Assembly (NCBI RefSeq): GCF_901709675.1
Contig: NC_051094.1
Span: forward strand, 7,372,501 to 7,436,500
Source of the DNA: Syngnathus acus
Lineage: Eukaryota > Chordata > Actinopteri > Syngnathiformes > Syngnathidae
Length of the DNA stretch: 64,000 nt
Direction of reading: 5' to 3'
Within the stretch, counting starts at the first letter, position 1; every line of letters begins with the position of its first letter. The translations under genes were made by a program, and so were the position numbers. Of the stretch, positions 26,667 to 40,506 are shown one piece after another. The notes beneath the pieces were generated by a model, which was not told where the DNA came from, searched no databases, and saw only the letters and a program-made list of their open reading frames with translations.

Positions 26667-26976
26667 TTAAAGGGGAAGTCAAGTCCAAAATCTTCTCGAC
26701 TTAAATTTGATGGCGCTCCGCTTCTCTATACACAGCATTCTGATATGTGCTGTATTTGTGGAACATGAATTAAGTAGAATCTGTCTTTATGTCAGCAGCA
26801 AGTCGCCGTACAAGGCAAAATGGCCGCCCCTTGAGAATGATAAAAACGGGTAGATTTAAATAATTTAATTAATTCATGTTCCATAAACACAACATTATTC
26901 TGAAATATTGTATTTAGACTAGTGAGGTCGTTTAGAACATGTTGCGAAGACCTTTTTTGACTTGACTTACACTTTA
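26667..26976. mobile_element. 310-bp MITE-like repeat (TTAAAGGGGAAGTCAA end)
   Basis: It begins TTAAAGGGGAAGTCAAGTCC and ends GACTTGACTTACACTTTAA, so the ends are imperfect inverted copies. Inside, CAGCAAGTCGCCGTACAAGG, CAAAATGGCCGCC and ATTTAGACTAGTG match the copy at 7850-8222. It lies inside the probable pde4d 3' UTR. Non-coding. Confidence 0.65.
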
Positions 26977-29900
26977 AGCCTGCTCTAGACTGTAGCACAC
27001 GAGCAAAAGATGATGCTGCAAAATTTCACGCATGCTCGCACTAGGCCGTTTGAACCGTGCTTGAGTCCACAATGTTTAGTTGTGATGTGTACACTTCACC
27101 TCAGAGGTAGCCCGGCACGATTTGGAACCAACATGCAACGCCGACATTATTGGATTAGAAAAAAATAAATGAAAAAAGTAATCCACAGAATAAAAACAAG
27201 GCAGTTCAAAATAGTAAAAAAAGTCCACCTCGTGCGCTTACAGATGGGCAATGTGCGTGTCATGTAATTAATAATAATCGCCACTTTGCAATAGAAATAA
27301 ATACAATAACTAGAATAAATCCAGAGTTAAAAAAAAGCTGTGGCAGACATTGACATGCAATTTTTGTGTCATATGATTATTATTTATATCCGTGCCAGTT
27401 ATCCACGATAATTGCCCTCTTGTGAAATCAGCATGAATAGAACGACTAAAAATAATCCACAAATTAGCCTCTTGCATCTTGCGTAGTTGAAATAAACCCC
27501 ACAATGTCAAAAAGTCCAGACCTGACTGTCCTGTGCTTCTCACCAGCTAATGGTAACAACCGCCACCTTGCAAATTACAACTGAACAGAACAGCTAGAAA
27601 TAATCCACAGAGTAAAGAAAGAATTGTGGCAAATCCAGCACGGTTTCAAATGGCCTTTGACTGTAAAAGGCCTACAGTATAGATCGGGCTTCAGCCGACA
27701 CCCAGCACACATGAGCGCCGCTCAAACATGCCAAGCGCACGTCTGGTTCAAACATGTCCACCCACCGGTACTCTGTCACTTTTTGTTGTTGTTGTTGTTT
27801 TTGCACTCAGGAAAACTTTATATTCCTGTTCACACTAAGGTGCCGTATTTCCTGCTCCATCATTTGACCTTCTTCTCCTAAATCTGAGAGGGTGTGTGTG
27901 TGTGCGTGCGTGCATGATGGCCTTTAGAAACACATTACGGATGTGGAAGTCTTCCTTGGAAAGTGGAGGGATACTGTCTTTGTCTTGTTGTCTTCTGGTC
28001 TTTTCTACACTTTTGTTTTACTGAGCGTACAATGAGGTCTTTGTGCGTGTGTGAGAGACTCTTGTGAGGTGTTTGCACTTGCTCCGATAGCATTTATACT
28101 CCTTAATCTACTCCCACTCGGCTAACTTGCTAGGACTTTATGATTAGCTTTTCTTTTGACCATGGAGGAGGTGGAAAAACAAAAAAAACACAAGTTGAAG
28201 TGGGGTGAAGCCTTTAAATCTTCTTGTTGCCTACAGTTCTTTTTGAACGCATCTTGAGACAATGCAATGCTTTCTAGTCCATACAATGAAAAAGCACCTT
28301 TTTTTCTTTTGTCAAAGAATTTGTCCTCGACACAACTAGTAACCATGTTTAGTGATTAGCGGAGTGATTTTTTAAAAAATTTTTTTATTGTTTTGTCACT
28401 TCCTGTTTTGGTTTTTTCACTGCATTCAAGTTGGTAGTTTGTAATTTATTTAAATTTGATCTTTTTTTTCCCCCCAATATTTTGAACTTGTTTTACTTGC
28501 TTTTTTCCATTTTTATATCATTGTTTATTTTTATTTCCGTTCAGTGTTGTTTCATTTTCAACTTCAATCAATTTGAGATGTTTTTAATTAATCGAACATG
28601 CCAACTTGTCTCCCTCACTCAAATGCTTTTTTTCACCATTTCCACACATAACTTGTTAATATATTTTTTCCTCCCTTAATTTGAATCCTATAAAGTTGGT
28701 ACAGTACATAAGTCACTGTAGCATAGAAAAGCTTGCCAGTTTAAAAACCCAAATATTATTCTTATATTTTTCCTTCTTCTTCTGTGTACATAAAACACAA
28801 TCAGCAGTTGCCAAAAAAAGAAAAAACACACTTGAAGACTGCACACTGATTTTTTTTCATTTTATTTATTTTACTTTATTTGATCTCTCGTTTTGTTTGT
28901 GCCAAATGCTTTCCCTCTCCATTTTTATCCCCCCCTCATGCTCACCTGATGCCCTTATCTGTAATACGATCTTTTTCGGTTTAACCGCTGTTTACAAACA
29001 TGATATTTGTTGTTGTGTATATACTATATAGTTATTATTATTATCATTATTATTATTATTATTAATGTTATTACTATCATCCGTTTGTTGTAAATGGTCA
29101 ACTTTTAATCATCCCTTTTGGTGATGGTGTGGCTGTAATCGCGTACCTCTTGTTGAGAGAATGTGTCAGAGAAAAAAATAATCATAAGGTTTTAAAAAAT
29201 TGTTGCTTGGGGTGGGGGTAACTAACGAGGGGGGTTTAAGCCAAATTAATTTCTAAAGAGCAACTGTTCCTTGGCTCATGGGCTGTGCCTTAAATCCAAC
29301 ACTCTGTCGCCCTTCTTTTCTTTCTATCTTCTTCTGCTGCTGCATTAGAAACGTCCAGTGGCCTGCAAGGACAAAGTTGCAAAACTCAAAACAAATGTCC
29401 ATGTTGTTGGAATTGTGGCATAAATCACAATATTATTTGGGATGAAAATTTCACAATACAGTGATTATGTTGCACGGTACTGCGCAATTGAACCACCAAA
29501 TGTTTAAAAGAAAAAAATGTGACATAAAAAGTTTTAACAAAAAAATACTTTGAAACAAATAAACAACAATCAATGGTCAGTAACCTCGCAACGATATATA
29601 TATAAATTGACATACATCGACAAAAAGTATATTTTAGTCACATTTAGCAATACAATAGGGAAACAAACATTTAAATGTATTTTTGGGAACTTTGTACTGT
29701 GAAGTTGTCACAGCCAAACAAAAAACACAACATGTTTTCATCAATCAACAATTGGGTCTTTCACAACAAGTACATTTGTTTTGCTTCTTTGTTTCTGCTA
29801 CTTCTGGGCCACCGTAACGATGGCCTCACCTCTTGATAAAATGCCTTTTTGTTTCACGTTTGAAGCCAAACCTTTGCTCATGGAAAGCACACAGGCTTGG

Positions 29901-32724
29901 CGACACCCACACACACGTGCACATTCAGCCGCTGCTGCATTAAATTTGGCTGAAACACTGACAATGAGTGTGTGTGTCGCTAATAAACATCCCCCTTCCT
30001 TCCCTCTTTCCTTCCTTCCCTTCCTGGCAATAGAACACAATACTCCGACAAACAGAGACGCTTCTTCTGACACATATACTGTAGATGCTAAACAGCCCTG
30101 GCCCAATGGAAACAGTCTGTTGTTCTTCTTTGTGTTTTATTTTTTAATGGTATGAAAGGAAAAACACAAACTGTAACTTTGAAATAAAAGAAGAAGAAGA
30201 AGAAAATAAAAAGGTCTTCAGGACAATTATTTTTTGGGGTTATGTCTTTAGAATGCCAACTTGTCTGGACGTTTCACAGGACAATTCCAAATGTTATTTT
30301 AATGGAATCCTTGTTGATTGCAGTCTATTGGATAGAACTGTAGAGCATAACACTTTGTGTATAAAAAAAGTAAAAAGAATGAAAAAAAAAATGTTTTATA
30401 TGCAATGGATTAAATAAAAGCATGGGTTGATTCTGCCTAAATTGGGTATTCCATCATTTTTTTCAATTATGCATACAAAAAGACACATTTAGCTCAATTA
30501 CAAATTGCAGTATCCAATTTTCCCACAAAAAGTAAATACATAAATATTTTTAACGTAATTACTAATTACACATTTTTAAATTAATTGAAATATTTGTCTG
30601 TTTGAAATAAGATTAAAGATCAAACTTTGCAAAAAAAAACATTTACATATTGACAAAAAACATAATAGTAGATTACTCATCAGTCAGTGTTGAGAAAGTT
30701 CATTTTGCGTGCACGTTACGCACCTGAGTAAATCAAAGAAAACCTCTGACCTGCATGTCACTAAGGATCCCAGGAGGAGCAAGAAATATCACCGCAGCAC
30801 ACAATGCAGGTCAAATACAAAGTACTAAAAAGAAACAAAGATCTGAACAGAAAGCCGGTAAGCTCACTTAAATCCTCTTTGTGTCAATACGAGTGACGGG
30901 CAATTTACATAAATCCATTTAAAAGTTTGTTTTAACTCAAAGAAAAAAAAAAATATTGCATATTTTTCTGTTATTTATGTCAAACTTTTCATAGCTATTT
31001 TCTATGTACCTGCTTTTACAAGTAATATGCAAAATAGTAAATGTTGGAATTTGTTTGCTGGTAATGAATGATTCCCCTCACTCTGTGTGCGTGCGTGTGC
31101 GCGTGCGTGTGTGCACGCTCAACACTAGGTGGTGCTAGAGCTGATATTATAGTGCAAGTCAAAACGTTGACACCACAGTGGAAATAACAGAGGACCCCAG
31201 AAGGACATTAAATTGGTTTTATTTTCCACAATCTCAATCATAATTTTCTGTCATATCTCATCAGTTATGCAAATCACCCTGCTCTAACGCAGACATTTTT
31301 GCTTGAGATCCATACGATAATATATCTTATTTCATGGCTATTCATTGCATCAAATTCTAACATTACGCACACATTCTGACACACGCACACACTCATGCAC
31401 AACGTCTCGTTGAATCCTCACGACAACACTGCAGTTTGACACGACCGACATGTAGAGCGGGGACGCCATCTGTTAATTTTTTTTTGTCTTACAAAATGAT
31501 TGACCCAAACAAAATGGAACACACACACACTGTAGTTATAGTGATGGAGAGAGTATTTACAGGCTTTTAAAGTCAGAAAATATTGCACTTATTGGCCCAT
31601 TTGCATGTCACGGCGAGCGCCGCAAGCATGCTTTTTTTTTTTAAATCTGTTAACGTAGCATTTACATATATATTTATATATACTGTACATGTATACATTT
31701 ATCTTATTCATAATGTCAAGGTCATGCATGTTCCTGCTATTTTGTTGCCTATACACAACAAACAAACAAACCTAAAATGAGTGTTGTTGTTTTTTTAAAC
31801 CTTTTTGTCTGTTTTTTGGCACACATATTTCATTGATTGCAAGTGTTCTAAAAAAGCCAAAAGGGCCTTAAGGACACAAAAAAAAAATCAACTGGTTACA
31901 GCTCACGTTTGCAGTGCCCTCAGCACCCACTAGGAGGAGCTCTTTCGTCATTGGCATGCTGACTACAACAGGAAACGATTCTAATCAACAATCAATTCCC
32001 TCACCCCATCCCCACTAACTGTGTAGTACACTTCCTGTGCTGTGTCATTGTTACGACATTGTCTTTTTAAGATGAACATGTGATTGACCTTTTTTCAGCG
32101 GCATGCTAAAAAGGGCATCGATGGAGTACAACGTGAAAAAGTAAAAACGCAAACAAAAGTCAGGCCATGATGGATGCTTAAAGGCCACTTTTTTAACGTG
32201 TGAAAACTCCCAAAAAGTTCATTCACAAACACATACTCATTGAGGAGTGCCCTATTTGGCAGCCTAACATTTAAAGTAGACATATGATGGAGATTTCACT
32301 TTTTAATGGCTTGTATCCAAATAGTTGCATGCTCACTTATGTGTCTTATTTTAACTGGGGTTTAGAATTAGGGGTTAGTGTTAGGGTTTAGGAGTTACTT
32401 TAGTGATCAGTTTATTAAGACATCTAGGAACTGTTTAAAATTGTGAAAGCATTTGCATAATATGTCTCCTTTAAATACACAACATAATCATTGTTTTTCA
32501 TTTGTTTGGATGCTTTACAATGGAGTGGACTACAAATATGGAGGTTATTGACAGTGTCTCTAATAGCACATCCTGTAACTTCTTATTTGCTCGCATTAGA
32601 AAGTGACGAAGGTTAGGCGATAGCACGACAGCATTTTAATATCTCTACCACGAAAGGGCCCAGATGGCGAGGGGAAAGGGAAGAAGGATTTGTGGGGGAC
32701 AAAAACACGATACAGTAAGTGGAA
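26977..32724. other. Gene-free interval between the 3' ends of pde4d and rab3c
   Basis: I see no supported coding sequence. The stretch is AT-rich, with simple repeats (ATT run at 29031-29080, GAA run near 30189-30205), T-rich tracts, and a GT/GC-rich patch at 31085-31117. It should contain the 3' UTRs of pde4d (plus strand) and rab3c (minus strand), since both genes end toward it. Boundaries cannot be set from sequence alone. Confidence 0.6.
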
Positions 32725-35700
32725 CTAACAGTTGCAGCTGGGCTGCTGCAGCGGCGGAGCACTGTCTGTCAGTTTGGCGGTGGGCGCTCCAGCTGTAACG
32801 GCGGGGTCGCCGTCCAAGCTGTCGGACATCTTGTCACAAATGAGGTCGACGAGGCGCTCAAAGGTTTGCTTGACGTTAATGTTGTCCTTGGCGCTGGTCT
32901 CGAAGAATTCAAAGCCTTTGTCGAGTGTTTAACAAGAAATTTGTACATTTACCATTTAGGTTTTAATAGTTATGCAGTTTTTGCATTTACATTAGTATTT
33001 AGAGTTAGCATTTCCTGAAGAATGAATACAGATACTCAATATAGTTGATTGGAGAGCTTCGTATATCTAATTCACACTTTAGTTCAAGGTGCAGCCCGCA
33101 AATAAGGTCTTTCTCACACTTACCCAGCTGTTCCGCCAACAGCCTGCCGCTATCCACCGACACTACTCGTTCCTCTTCCATATCACACTTATTACCAGCA
33201 AGCACCACTTGCGCATTATCCCACGAGTATGTTTTTATCTGGGTCGACCTGTGCACAACAACGTAAGAATACATGCTTCGGTCAAACAACAATGACAAGT
33301 TGTTATTGGGTCACCAGATTGCATGGAATCTTTTCAGCTGGAACGGAGAGATGGGCATGTTGTGAAGTTGGTCCGCCATTTGGACAGGTCAAAGGTTGAG
33401 ATTGCCTCATCGTTTGTTATATGAATCACTGCTGGCAGGAAAGGGAAAGTGGGTCAAGTGCTGTTCTGGGATGAACATGTGCACTCCTATGTAGGTTAAT
33501 TCTTTCTTGTTATTACGACTGCTCCAAACATTGAGGCGAATATTTATAAAATCTTCTCAGGACAGACATGCAGAAGTCGAGAGGTCTAAAGTGAAGAAAA
33601 ATGCGACTCACTAAAGCAGGTTACACACTTTTGGACATCCGACATCAGCAGTTCCACTTTACTTGATTGTTAAAAAGTCCTGCAGCCAAACGATGCGTCA
33701 GTGTTTGTGCAAAAGAGTCCCTGTGACTCAGTGAGGCGCATTGAGAGAAAGAGCTTAAGGAGCAAATATCTCCTGTGGTGCTGCAGCCCCACTCAAAAGT
33801 AGGCCAGCGAAGATGAAGGCTTCCAAAAAACAGGAGAGCAAAAGAGGCGGCAAGACAGCCAGACATGCTGTGTATGTGTACAGAGATACAGTATGACTCA
33901 CTTAGAAAGAAAAAAAAAACATCTGTGTGGCGCGGCGGCACCAGAATAGGTTTGTCGCAGACAGGATACGTATAAAAACGTCACACAGTTTCATTCAGGA
34001 GGAAAGAATGGTTGCCATGGCGATGCTTTTTTTTTTTCGCAATACGTCGCAGGGTGCGATGGGAGGAAGCGGAATGAAAGTGACAGGCACAAAAAGTCGA
34101 TACAAGGTGCAGATTGGATTACTCTATGAAAGGCAGTGAAATTTAAAACGGGGAATGTAGCAATAAGACCAACAGAATACAGCAGTTCGGTAATGTTTCA
34201 GTTTTGGGTTCTTGTGCGGTTGTATCTTGATCCTTCTTAGTGTTTTTTTGTTGTTGTTTTTGTAAGCATTCCTCCCTCACAACCTTTGCTCGTCTGGTTC
34301 TGCATTTTCAGGGACTACAAAAACTTGGTAGCTCATTCAAAATGAGATACATTGTCAGTAGCGTGTTTGCATGGGACTTTTAACAAGCAGTTTCGTATTC
34401 ACCACCCAGAAACTTGCTTTCTAAAAATGATTGAATGTGACCCAATTCAGACGATGACACAACACTATGTGACCTTGATTAGCATTGGACATTTAAAAGT
34501 CTATTCTGCACATACTGTACATAGACACTAAATATAAATTTGCCTACATCATGACAGCCCAAAAATAAAACCCTACTAAATAATAAACTTACCAATCCTG
34601 CACGGCGCCAAAGGATTCCTCATTGGTGATATCATACATGAGGATGAAGCCCATGGCGCCGCGGTAGTAGGCCGTGGTGATGGTCCTGTAACGCTCCTGG
34701 CCTGCTGTGTCCTACACACACACACACGTACGCACACGCATGTACTGTTCACTGTCATGTGCATACATAACTGTCCATGACAATCTGATTACAAGAGAGT
34801 ATAAACCACGCAGGATGCAATGGCCGCATTTAATCGCATCCTTTGTGTCGTGTTCACCATGCAGACATCATTCTGCTGAGTGCCTCGCAATAAATCTGCA
34901 CTGACACAGAACAGTGACTCAATTTTAGCGTCTCCTCGAAAAGCTCAGCCGAGCTGTGTAAATATTTTGTTTCTACGTTCGCTTGACATCAAGATAGAAT
35001 TTCTTTCCCAGCTTTAATATTGGATCTCATTCGATTGTGTGTATGTAATATTGTTGATGAATCTCCAACTAGGTCATTAGAAAAAAAAAATGGAATGATT
35101 TTAATTAGTTAAATCATATCAGTGGTTCAATCTTTAAGTAAATTGAGATGCAACTGCATAATCTTTACTGTGGCTGGTGTAAATCCCGCCCAGTGGAAAA
35201 CCAGAACACTTCAAAATATCACCGTGGAAACAAACGGCCGCCGTTGCACCTTTTGCTCTGAAATTTCAATGAAAATGCAAATGATGATGCTTTGATGTGC
35301 TTGATTGTAGTAGAGGACGTGTGGGCTATTTGTTTACTCCTCGTCCCGTTTGCCAAAAGTTAGATAACGACAACACGAGGTCTGCCGTTTGCGCTGGGCA
35401 GTTTGTTCCGCCCACAGCAAAGTGTGTTTTGCGGGGAGCGTCTGTCTGTGAATCATGTTGGAGGGCTTTTTTTGGCTGCTCCACTTGGCGCCACTTTACC
35501 ACGCTTTGCAATCCGTCGGCATGCGCATGGCTATCACCGCAGTGTGCTCGCTGTAGCTTGAGGCCCACTCTGACCTTCACTCTGCAGAGATTGAACTTGC
35601 ATGTATACACACACATGCACACACACACCACTGACCTTTTAACTGCTTGCAATGACACATAAAAAATATGGAATAAAGACGTTGGAAAAAAACAAAAAAC

Positions 35701-38515
35701 TATGGATAATTGTGCTTCCGTTGCTTGATTATACAGTCCAAGATGATAGTACAGTTTTTTCCGAGACTCATTAGAGAAAAGCTGAGAGCACTGCTCCGGT
35801 GATTTGTTGTCATTTAAATGTCAAGAGAATGACTGGAATGAGAAAAAAAAACCTGCTGAGTCGTGCAAATGAAAAGCTGGGCTGGACGCTGACAGGAAAT
35901 CAATGCAAACAGCTGACACCATCAAGCAGAGAGCGGTTGGGCGGAGGCATTTATTTTGGATACTAATTAACTTTGTCAGTTATGTTTTATAATCTAAACT
36001 ATTAATATTGGAAATTACATGTTTGCAGCCATTTTTTCAGTAGTGGTGGGGAGGGGCACCGATTTGTTCAAGCCAACTTTTATGAGCATAAGATCATTTG
36101 GAATTATGGCAAAGAAGCTCAGCCCTTGTTTCATTGGTATCTTGGTCTAATTTTTTTTCTGTCACAAAAAATGGCATTTAAACAGGCTTGGGTAATTTGT
36201 CATTAAATGTAACAGACTAATTTAACTTACTGTAGGTTTGCAGTCTGGTTTGCTCCTTTTCTTTTCTGCCATGGCCAGACGGCAGCGTAAGTCTGTCTTG
36301 TCTTTTATATCTGTGATTGATTGTGGCGAGTTGTCACGATGCATTCAAGGGCAGTTTAGGAAAAAGGGTTACAACATGTATAAAAAGAATCGACGTGTGC
36401 TAATGACTGTAAAAGTGGGGAGGGGGAGCGGAGACAGATCCGGGACAGATTTTCTTTGCTATTTTCAACATGACTCGGTCCCTATTACTGGATTAATTTT
36501 GTGCTAAATCATCAAATATAGATAAGATCCAATAAATCGCTGTCATCCAGCAGCCATAAGAGGCTCACTGCAAGTGTCGGCTTAGACCAATTAGAAGACG
36601 ACCAAGCAGTTACTTGAGAGCAAGGAGGACATTTGACTAAAAATGCACGCATCAGACAGTCATGATGCTGTTAAAAGCAAATCTCGGTCGTTGAATGTCA
36701 GGGGCTGGCTAATTGCTGTAAAATAGTTTAACGACAAGAGATGGCGTTTTCGACAGGAACGTTAACCTTTGGCGTGAAATTCAAGAGGGAAGGGAAAATG
36801 GGTGACAGAGCAAGAACGAGACAATGTGCTTCTGCAAGTCCTAATTAAAAAAAGCTTCAGCTTAGCTTCACTTCCACACACAGGAAGGTGCGACCGTGTG
36901 AGTGTGTGTCCTTCCCCTCCTGCTGAGCGCCAAGCTAACACTTACTGAGCTTCTCTCACAAATGTTCAGACTTCCATCTGCCTCCCCAATTCCAATGAAT
37001 GTCAAAGTACAAAGACAAAATACATGATTGCGGAGAGGACTTTTTGTTTTATACCCTTAAGTTTGTCATTTCGTACCCATATCTGCAGCTTGATCCTCTT
37101 GTCATTTTTGTACACCGTCTTCACTTTGAAATCGATGCCCACGGTGCTGACGAAGGCCGAGGTGAAGGCGTCATCGGCGTAGCGGAATAGGAAGGACGTC
37201 TTGCCAACGCTGCTGTTGCCGATGATCAGCAGCTTGAACATGTAATCGAAATTTTGGTCACCTCCCTCCCCTTTGCCTTTTGCATCCTGAGTGGCAGCCA
37301 TCTGCAACGGAGAGAAGAGAGGATGAGGAGGCCTCTATTGAAGGAGAGGCTGGGCAACGTCGTGAAAAGGATGGGAAGGGGCTGCATTTGTAAGCAGGAT
37401 ATGGCTTTTACTTTTAAGCGGTCGGCAAGGGAGTGGCCGGCTGGCTAACAGACAGACAAACAAACACAAATCATTTTTATTAGCAGTTCAACCTTGGAAG
37501 ATGTCTGAGGGTCATTCCATGATAATATAAAAAAAAAAATGCCAAGGCTTGATGGCTCATCTGGTTTTATGATGGCCAATGGCCATTATTTCGCTGCGAT
37601 TTAAAATTTGATTTATTTTTTTCTTCTAACAGTGTGATTTTATTCTTGTGACATTTAAACGTTTTCTCCCAACATTTCAACATTATTCTCCAAAGGTGGG
37701 TTTGTTGAATCACATACAAAGTACATTACTATGTGCAAGTCTCAAGTCATAACTTACAAGTCTTAAATTACAGAGGAATTAAAAATCAAGCAAGTTAAGT
37801 TGAGTCAACACCAAATTCGAAACAAGTTGAGTGAAATCATGATGTAGATCAAGCAGGTAGCAAGTCAAGTCTTACAATTTTGCTCAGTCACGTACGTACA
37901 TTGGAGTGATTTTCACTGATCTAACACAAAAGTGCACTTGTTACATTTAAATGAACACACAAAAAGTACATTTACATCTTTAAATATTAAACAGCTTGAG
38001 GCTATTGAAGAAATTTATGTACACAGTACAGTACTTCACCAATGTCTACATGAGCATTTACACCTATAAGTGTATCTAACACTATTAGTGACAAGTATAT
38101 ATGTCAGTATTTGAAAGTCAACGTGTACCGTAATGATCATAGATACAATCAAATTATGTTTTGGTTTCAATCTGTTTCCTAAATCTGTGTGTGTAAATGA
38201 ATGATGAATGAGAGGCATAAACGATGTATCCTGTGTGGGTTGTTGCTTTATGAAGTTTCGTGAAGCTGACGTGCATTACAGTTTTGCTCTGGCATGTTGT
38301 TTGGTGGAATTTGTCAAGCAAAATGATCCAAAACCCCCAAAATAGTACCATCTGTTGTATTAGGTGGGGCACTGCAATCCCTGCCCCTGATGCAGAGTCA
38401 CCAACTTAATACTTCATGTAAATACAATAACCTTCTCTCACGATGTTTGACCTGCTCGTTTCTACGTCACCAACCGGCCACTTACCGACACACACAGAGA
38501 CACAATGACACACAC

Positions 38516-38591
<76 letters not shown>

Positions 38592-39404
38592 ATCTTTGCT
38601 CCAAGGTGAACCGTGCAGGCAAAAGCACCGCATTCACTCGTGCCAAACATATGCTGCCTTGCTGTCATTTTAAAATAGAATAATTTTAGCATCCACTTTG
38701 CATCTTTTTGTCTACTATGAAAAAAACACATGCAACCATTGAGGAGCTGTCATTTACACACACGACTAATAAATGAATAATGAATAAAAAGAATGGCACG
38801 ATGTGATAGGAATGGAGGAGGGGGGGTAGAGGGTGTTGGTAGTGGGGAGGGGGGCATACCGGCTAACGCTAGCGAGGTCATTTATGACGAATTATATGAG
38901 CCATTCACAGATGAAGCCAATAGACATGCTGATAAACAAACCTGTCTCCAAGGACTTTGGCTCGAGTTCAATTTGTGTCAAAATGATCCTCCTTTGTTTT
39001 AGTCAATATTTGTTGGCTTTTTGTTATTTTCCGTCTTTTTTTTCCCCCTGTCCTTCTTGCCCACTGCGCCTCGCTCGTTGGCTGTGTTGAAGCAATTTCA
39101 GCACCAGGGAGCTGTTCCCTCCACCTCCCCCTCCCCCTCCCTTCTCGCTTTCCTCTACCCCCCTCTCTCCTGTGACTGTACGAATTGCTACTGACGTCAT
39201 CCATTATCAAGTTGTAGTTTTCTTACGGCTCAGACACGGAAGCGCATCCACTGCCGAAAAAAGGAGCGTTGACTACATTTACCAGCATGCAACGCGGTAC
39301 ATGCGTACATAACTGTGATTTACGATGACAACGGAGTGTGATAAATAACCTCACGGCTTACGTGTCATGAAATACCGCTTCCTTACCTTGCCGTACAAGT
39401 CCAT
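32725..39404 (-). CDS. rab3c: rab3c, Rab3-family small GTPase
   Basis: A small GTPase that cycles on synaptic and secretory vesicles and controls regulated exocytosis. Coding exons on the minus strand: 39404-39387 (six codons, MDLYGK, tentative), 37301-37077, 34711-34593, 33248-33124 and 32915-32725. The product is 225 residues (human 227). Motifs: P-loop GNSSVGKT (34-41), switch I Thr59 in [16 protein letters not shown] (82-87), NKCD (140-143), ETSAKDN, and the C-terminal CNC prenylation motif. The N-terminal part after exon 1, [10 protein letters not shown], and the [20 protein letters not shown] segment with QQPSCNC end fit RAB3C better than RAB3A, B or D. Exon 2 starts exactly at an acceptor (TTGCAG|ATG), so an upstream exon must exist. 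It is convergent with pde4d and divergent from atpsckmt. Confidence 0.93.
38510..38588 (+). repeat. (CA)n microsatellite in rab3c intron 1
   Basis: About 39 CA units with one CG interruption near 38519. The long Thr-His and Cys-Val frames across it are artefacts. Confidence 0.97.
39192..39199 (+). promoter_or_regulatory. Full CRE (TGACGTCA) near rab3c exon 1
   Basis: An exact TGACGTCA octamer, followed by TCCATT, sits about 200 bases downstream of the tentative rab3c first exon (in its intron 1) and about 400 bases upstream of the atpsckmt side. It could serve CREB/ATF binding for either gene. Sequence match only. Confidence 0.4.
39387..39404 (-). CDS. rab3c: Tentative tiny first coding exon of rab3c
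   Basis: On the minus strand, ATGGACTTGTACGGCAAG encodes MDLYGK and is followed at once by a strong donor GTAAGGAAGC. Its phase 0 end matches the phase of exon 2, which begins with ATG right after a TTGCAG acceptor. Human RAB3C also has a few extra residues (beginning MRHEAP) before the shared MQMAS start. The residues themselves are not conserved, so the call rests on splice geometry. If wrong, translation could start at the ATG at 37301 with an untranslated upstream exon. Confidence 0.5.
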
Positions 39405-39590
39405 TGTGTTTAAATGACTAAAGATGAGGACATCAATAACGTGATTGCATAAGCTTGAAAACTACTATTGTGCGGCTGTCAAGTGACAAGTATGGGCGAT
39501 TTTAGGGAGCTTGGACTCGTCTGTGATAGGACGAGTGGCCGGAAAAGTGTGCTCATAGGCCGGCTACGGTGGGAGCTGCCCTCCCCCGAT
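39405..39590. promoter_or_regulatory. Probable divergent promoter of rab3c and atpsckmt
   Basis: About 190 bases separate the tentative rab3c first exon (leftward) from a rightward exon-like ATG and donor at 39591-39640 upstream of atpsckmt. The right half is GC-richer (GGCCGGAAAAGTGTG, ATAGGCCGGCTACGGTGGG). No TATA box is seen. Head-to-head arrangement is inferred from exon positions. Confidence 0.45.
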
Positions 39591-39640
39591 ATGGTGGCTC
39601 GGGCGTTGAAGTCTACGCAGTACAGTCGCTCCAGAAGCAG
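39591..39640 (+). other. atpsckmt: Probable atpsckmt 5' leader exon
   Basis: A stretch with an ATG at 39591 ends at a strong donor CAG|GTAAGG at 39641. If spliced to the acceptor at 40498, its ATG frame is not the methyltransferase frame, so this exon would be leader sequence carrying an upstream ATG that overlaps the main start at 40507. The main start inside the next exon is preferred because it gives the expected N-terminal membrane segment. Confidence 0.4.
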
Positions 39641-40506
39641 GTAAGGTAGGCTGCACTAACAAGCCTGCTTGTGAATTGCAGCATTTTTATGAATAAACAG
39701 CATATTTTCACATCGCTTCTGGGCACTTTTCTTCATCTTGTGGCGTTTTTGCCACGCTTGCAGCCAGTTTTGATAGTTGTGACGTGCGCAATGAATTTGT
39801 AGAAGAAAATGCGCAATAAAAAAGATCAACTCTTTTAATTAATCACCAGATCGTGCAGGAGGCACTTTTTTTCTAGGAGGTGTTGCGTGGCTTAAAGGTC
39901 CAAAGTAGCGCCCTGTGCTTTTTTTGCACAAGAATCGATCTGCTGCTTGCTACTAACTAAAGGCCAAACTCGAGTCAAGTTAAGGTCAACACTTTGATGC
40001 AACTGAGCTAATTTAGACCTTGGCAAATCCTAAACCAGATGTAACTACAATGACGTAAAAAAAAACACTACATGCAAAAACCTGTAATGTACATGCTTTC
40101 TTTTTTTATTCTGCAACATGTCTATCTCAACTTAGAGTAGGGACAGTACCTAACCATCTAGACACCTACCCACTCCTCACCTAACCCCTTCCCTATTTGC
40201 GGAGGGAGACCAAGCCTCTCACCGAATAGCGGAAATTATGTCAAACCATTACTTTTCTTGCTAAGGCCAGAGAATTAAAAGAGCAAACCTGTTAGTTATT
40301 TGCAAGTAATGGGGTTAACAAAAAAAATGAATATGCCAATATGTGGGAGTAGTGTTGTTCAACAAAATCTCCATTATTAGAGAAGCTAATACTTCACCTG
40401 GTTTGTTAGACAAAAAAGTGAATAACATCGACTGCTTAGACCAGAGAGCAAAAAAATGGCTAATCTTTTGAGACCCTTTTTTTTTTTTTCTTTTATAGAA
40501 TTGTCA

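Noticed and set aside
32355-32392. TTAGGG-like words suggesting an interstitial telomere repeat
   Set aside because: Only two or three scattered imperfect units; too short and irregular.
38390-38731. His-Thr and Cys-Val frames in rab3c intron 1
   Set aside because: They are produced by the (CA)n run at 38510-38588.
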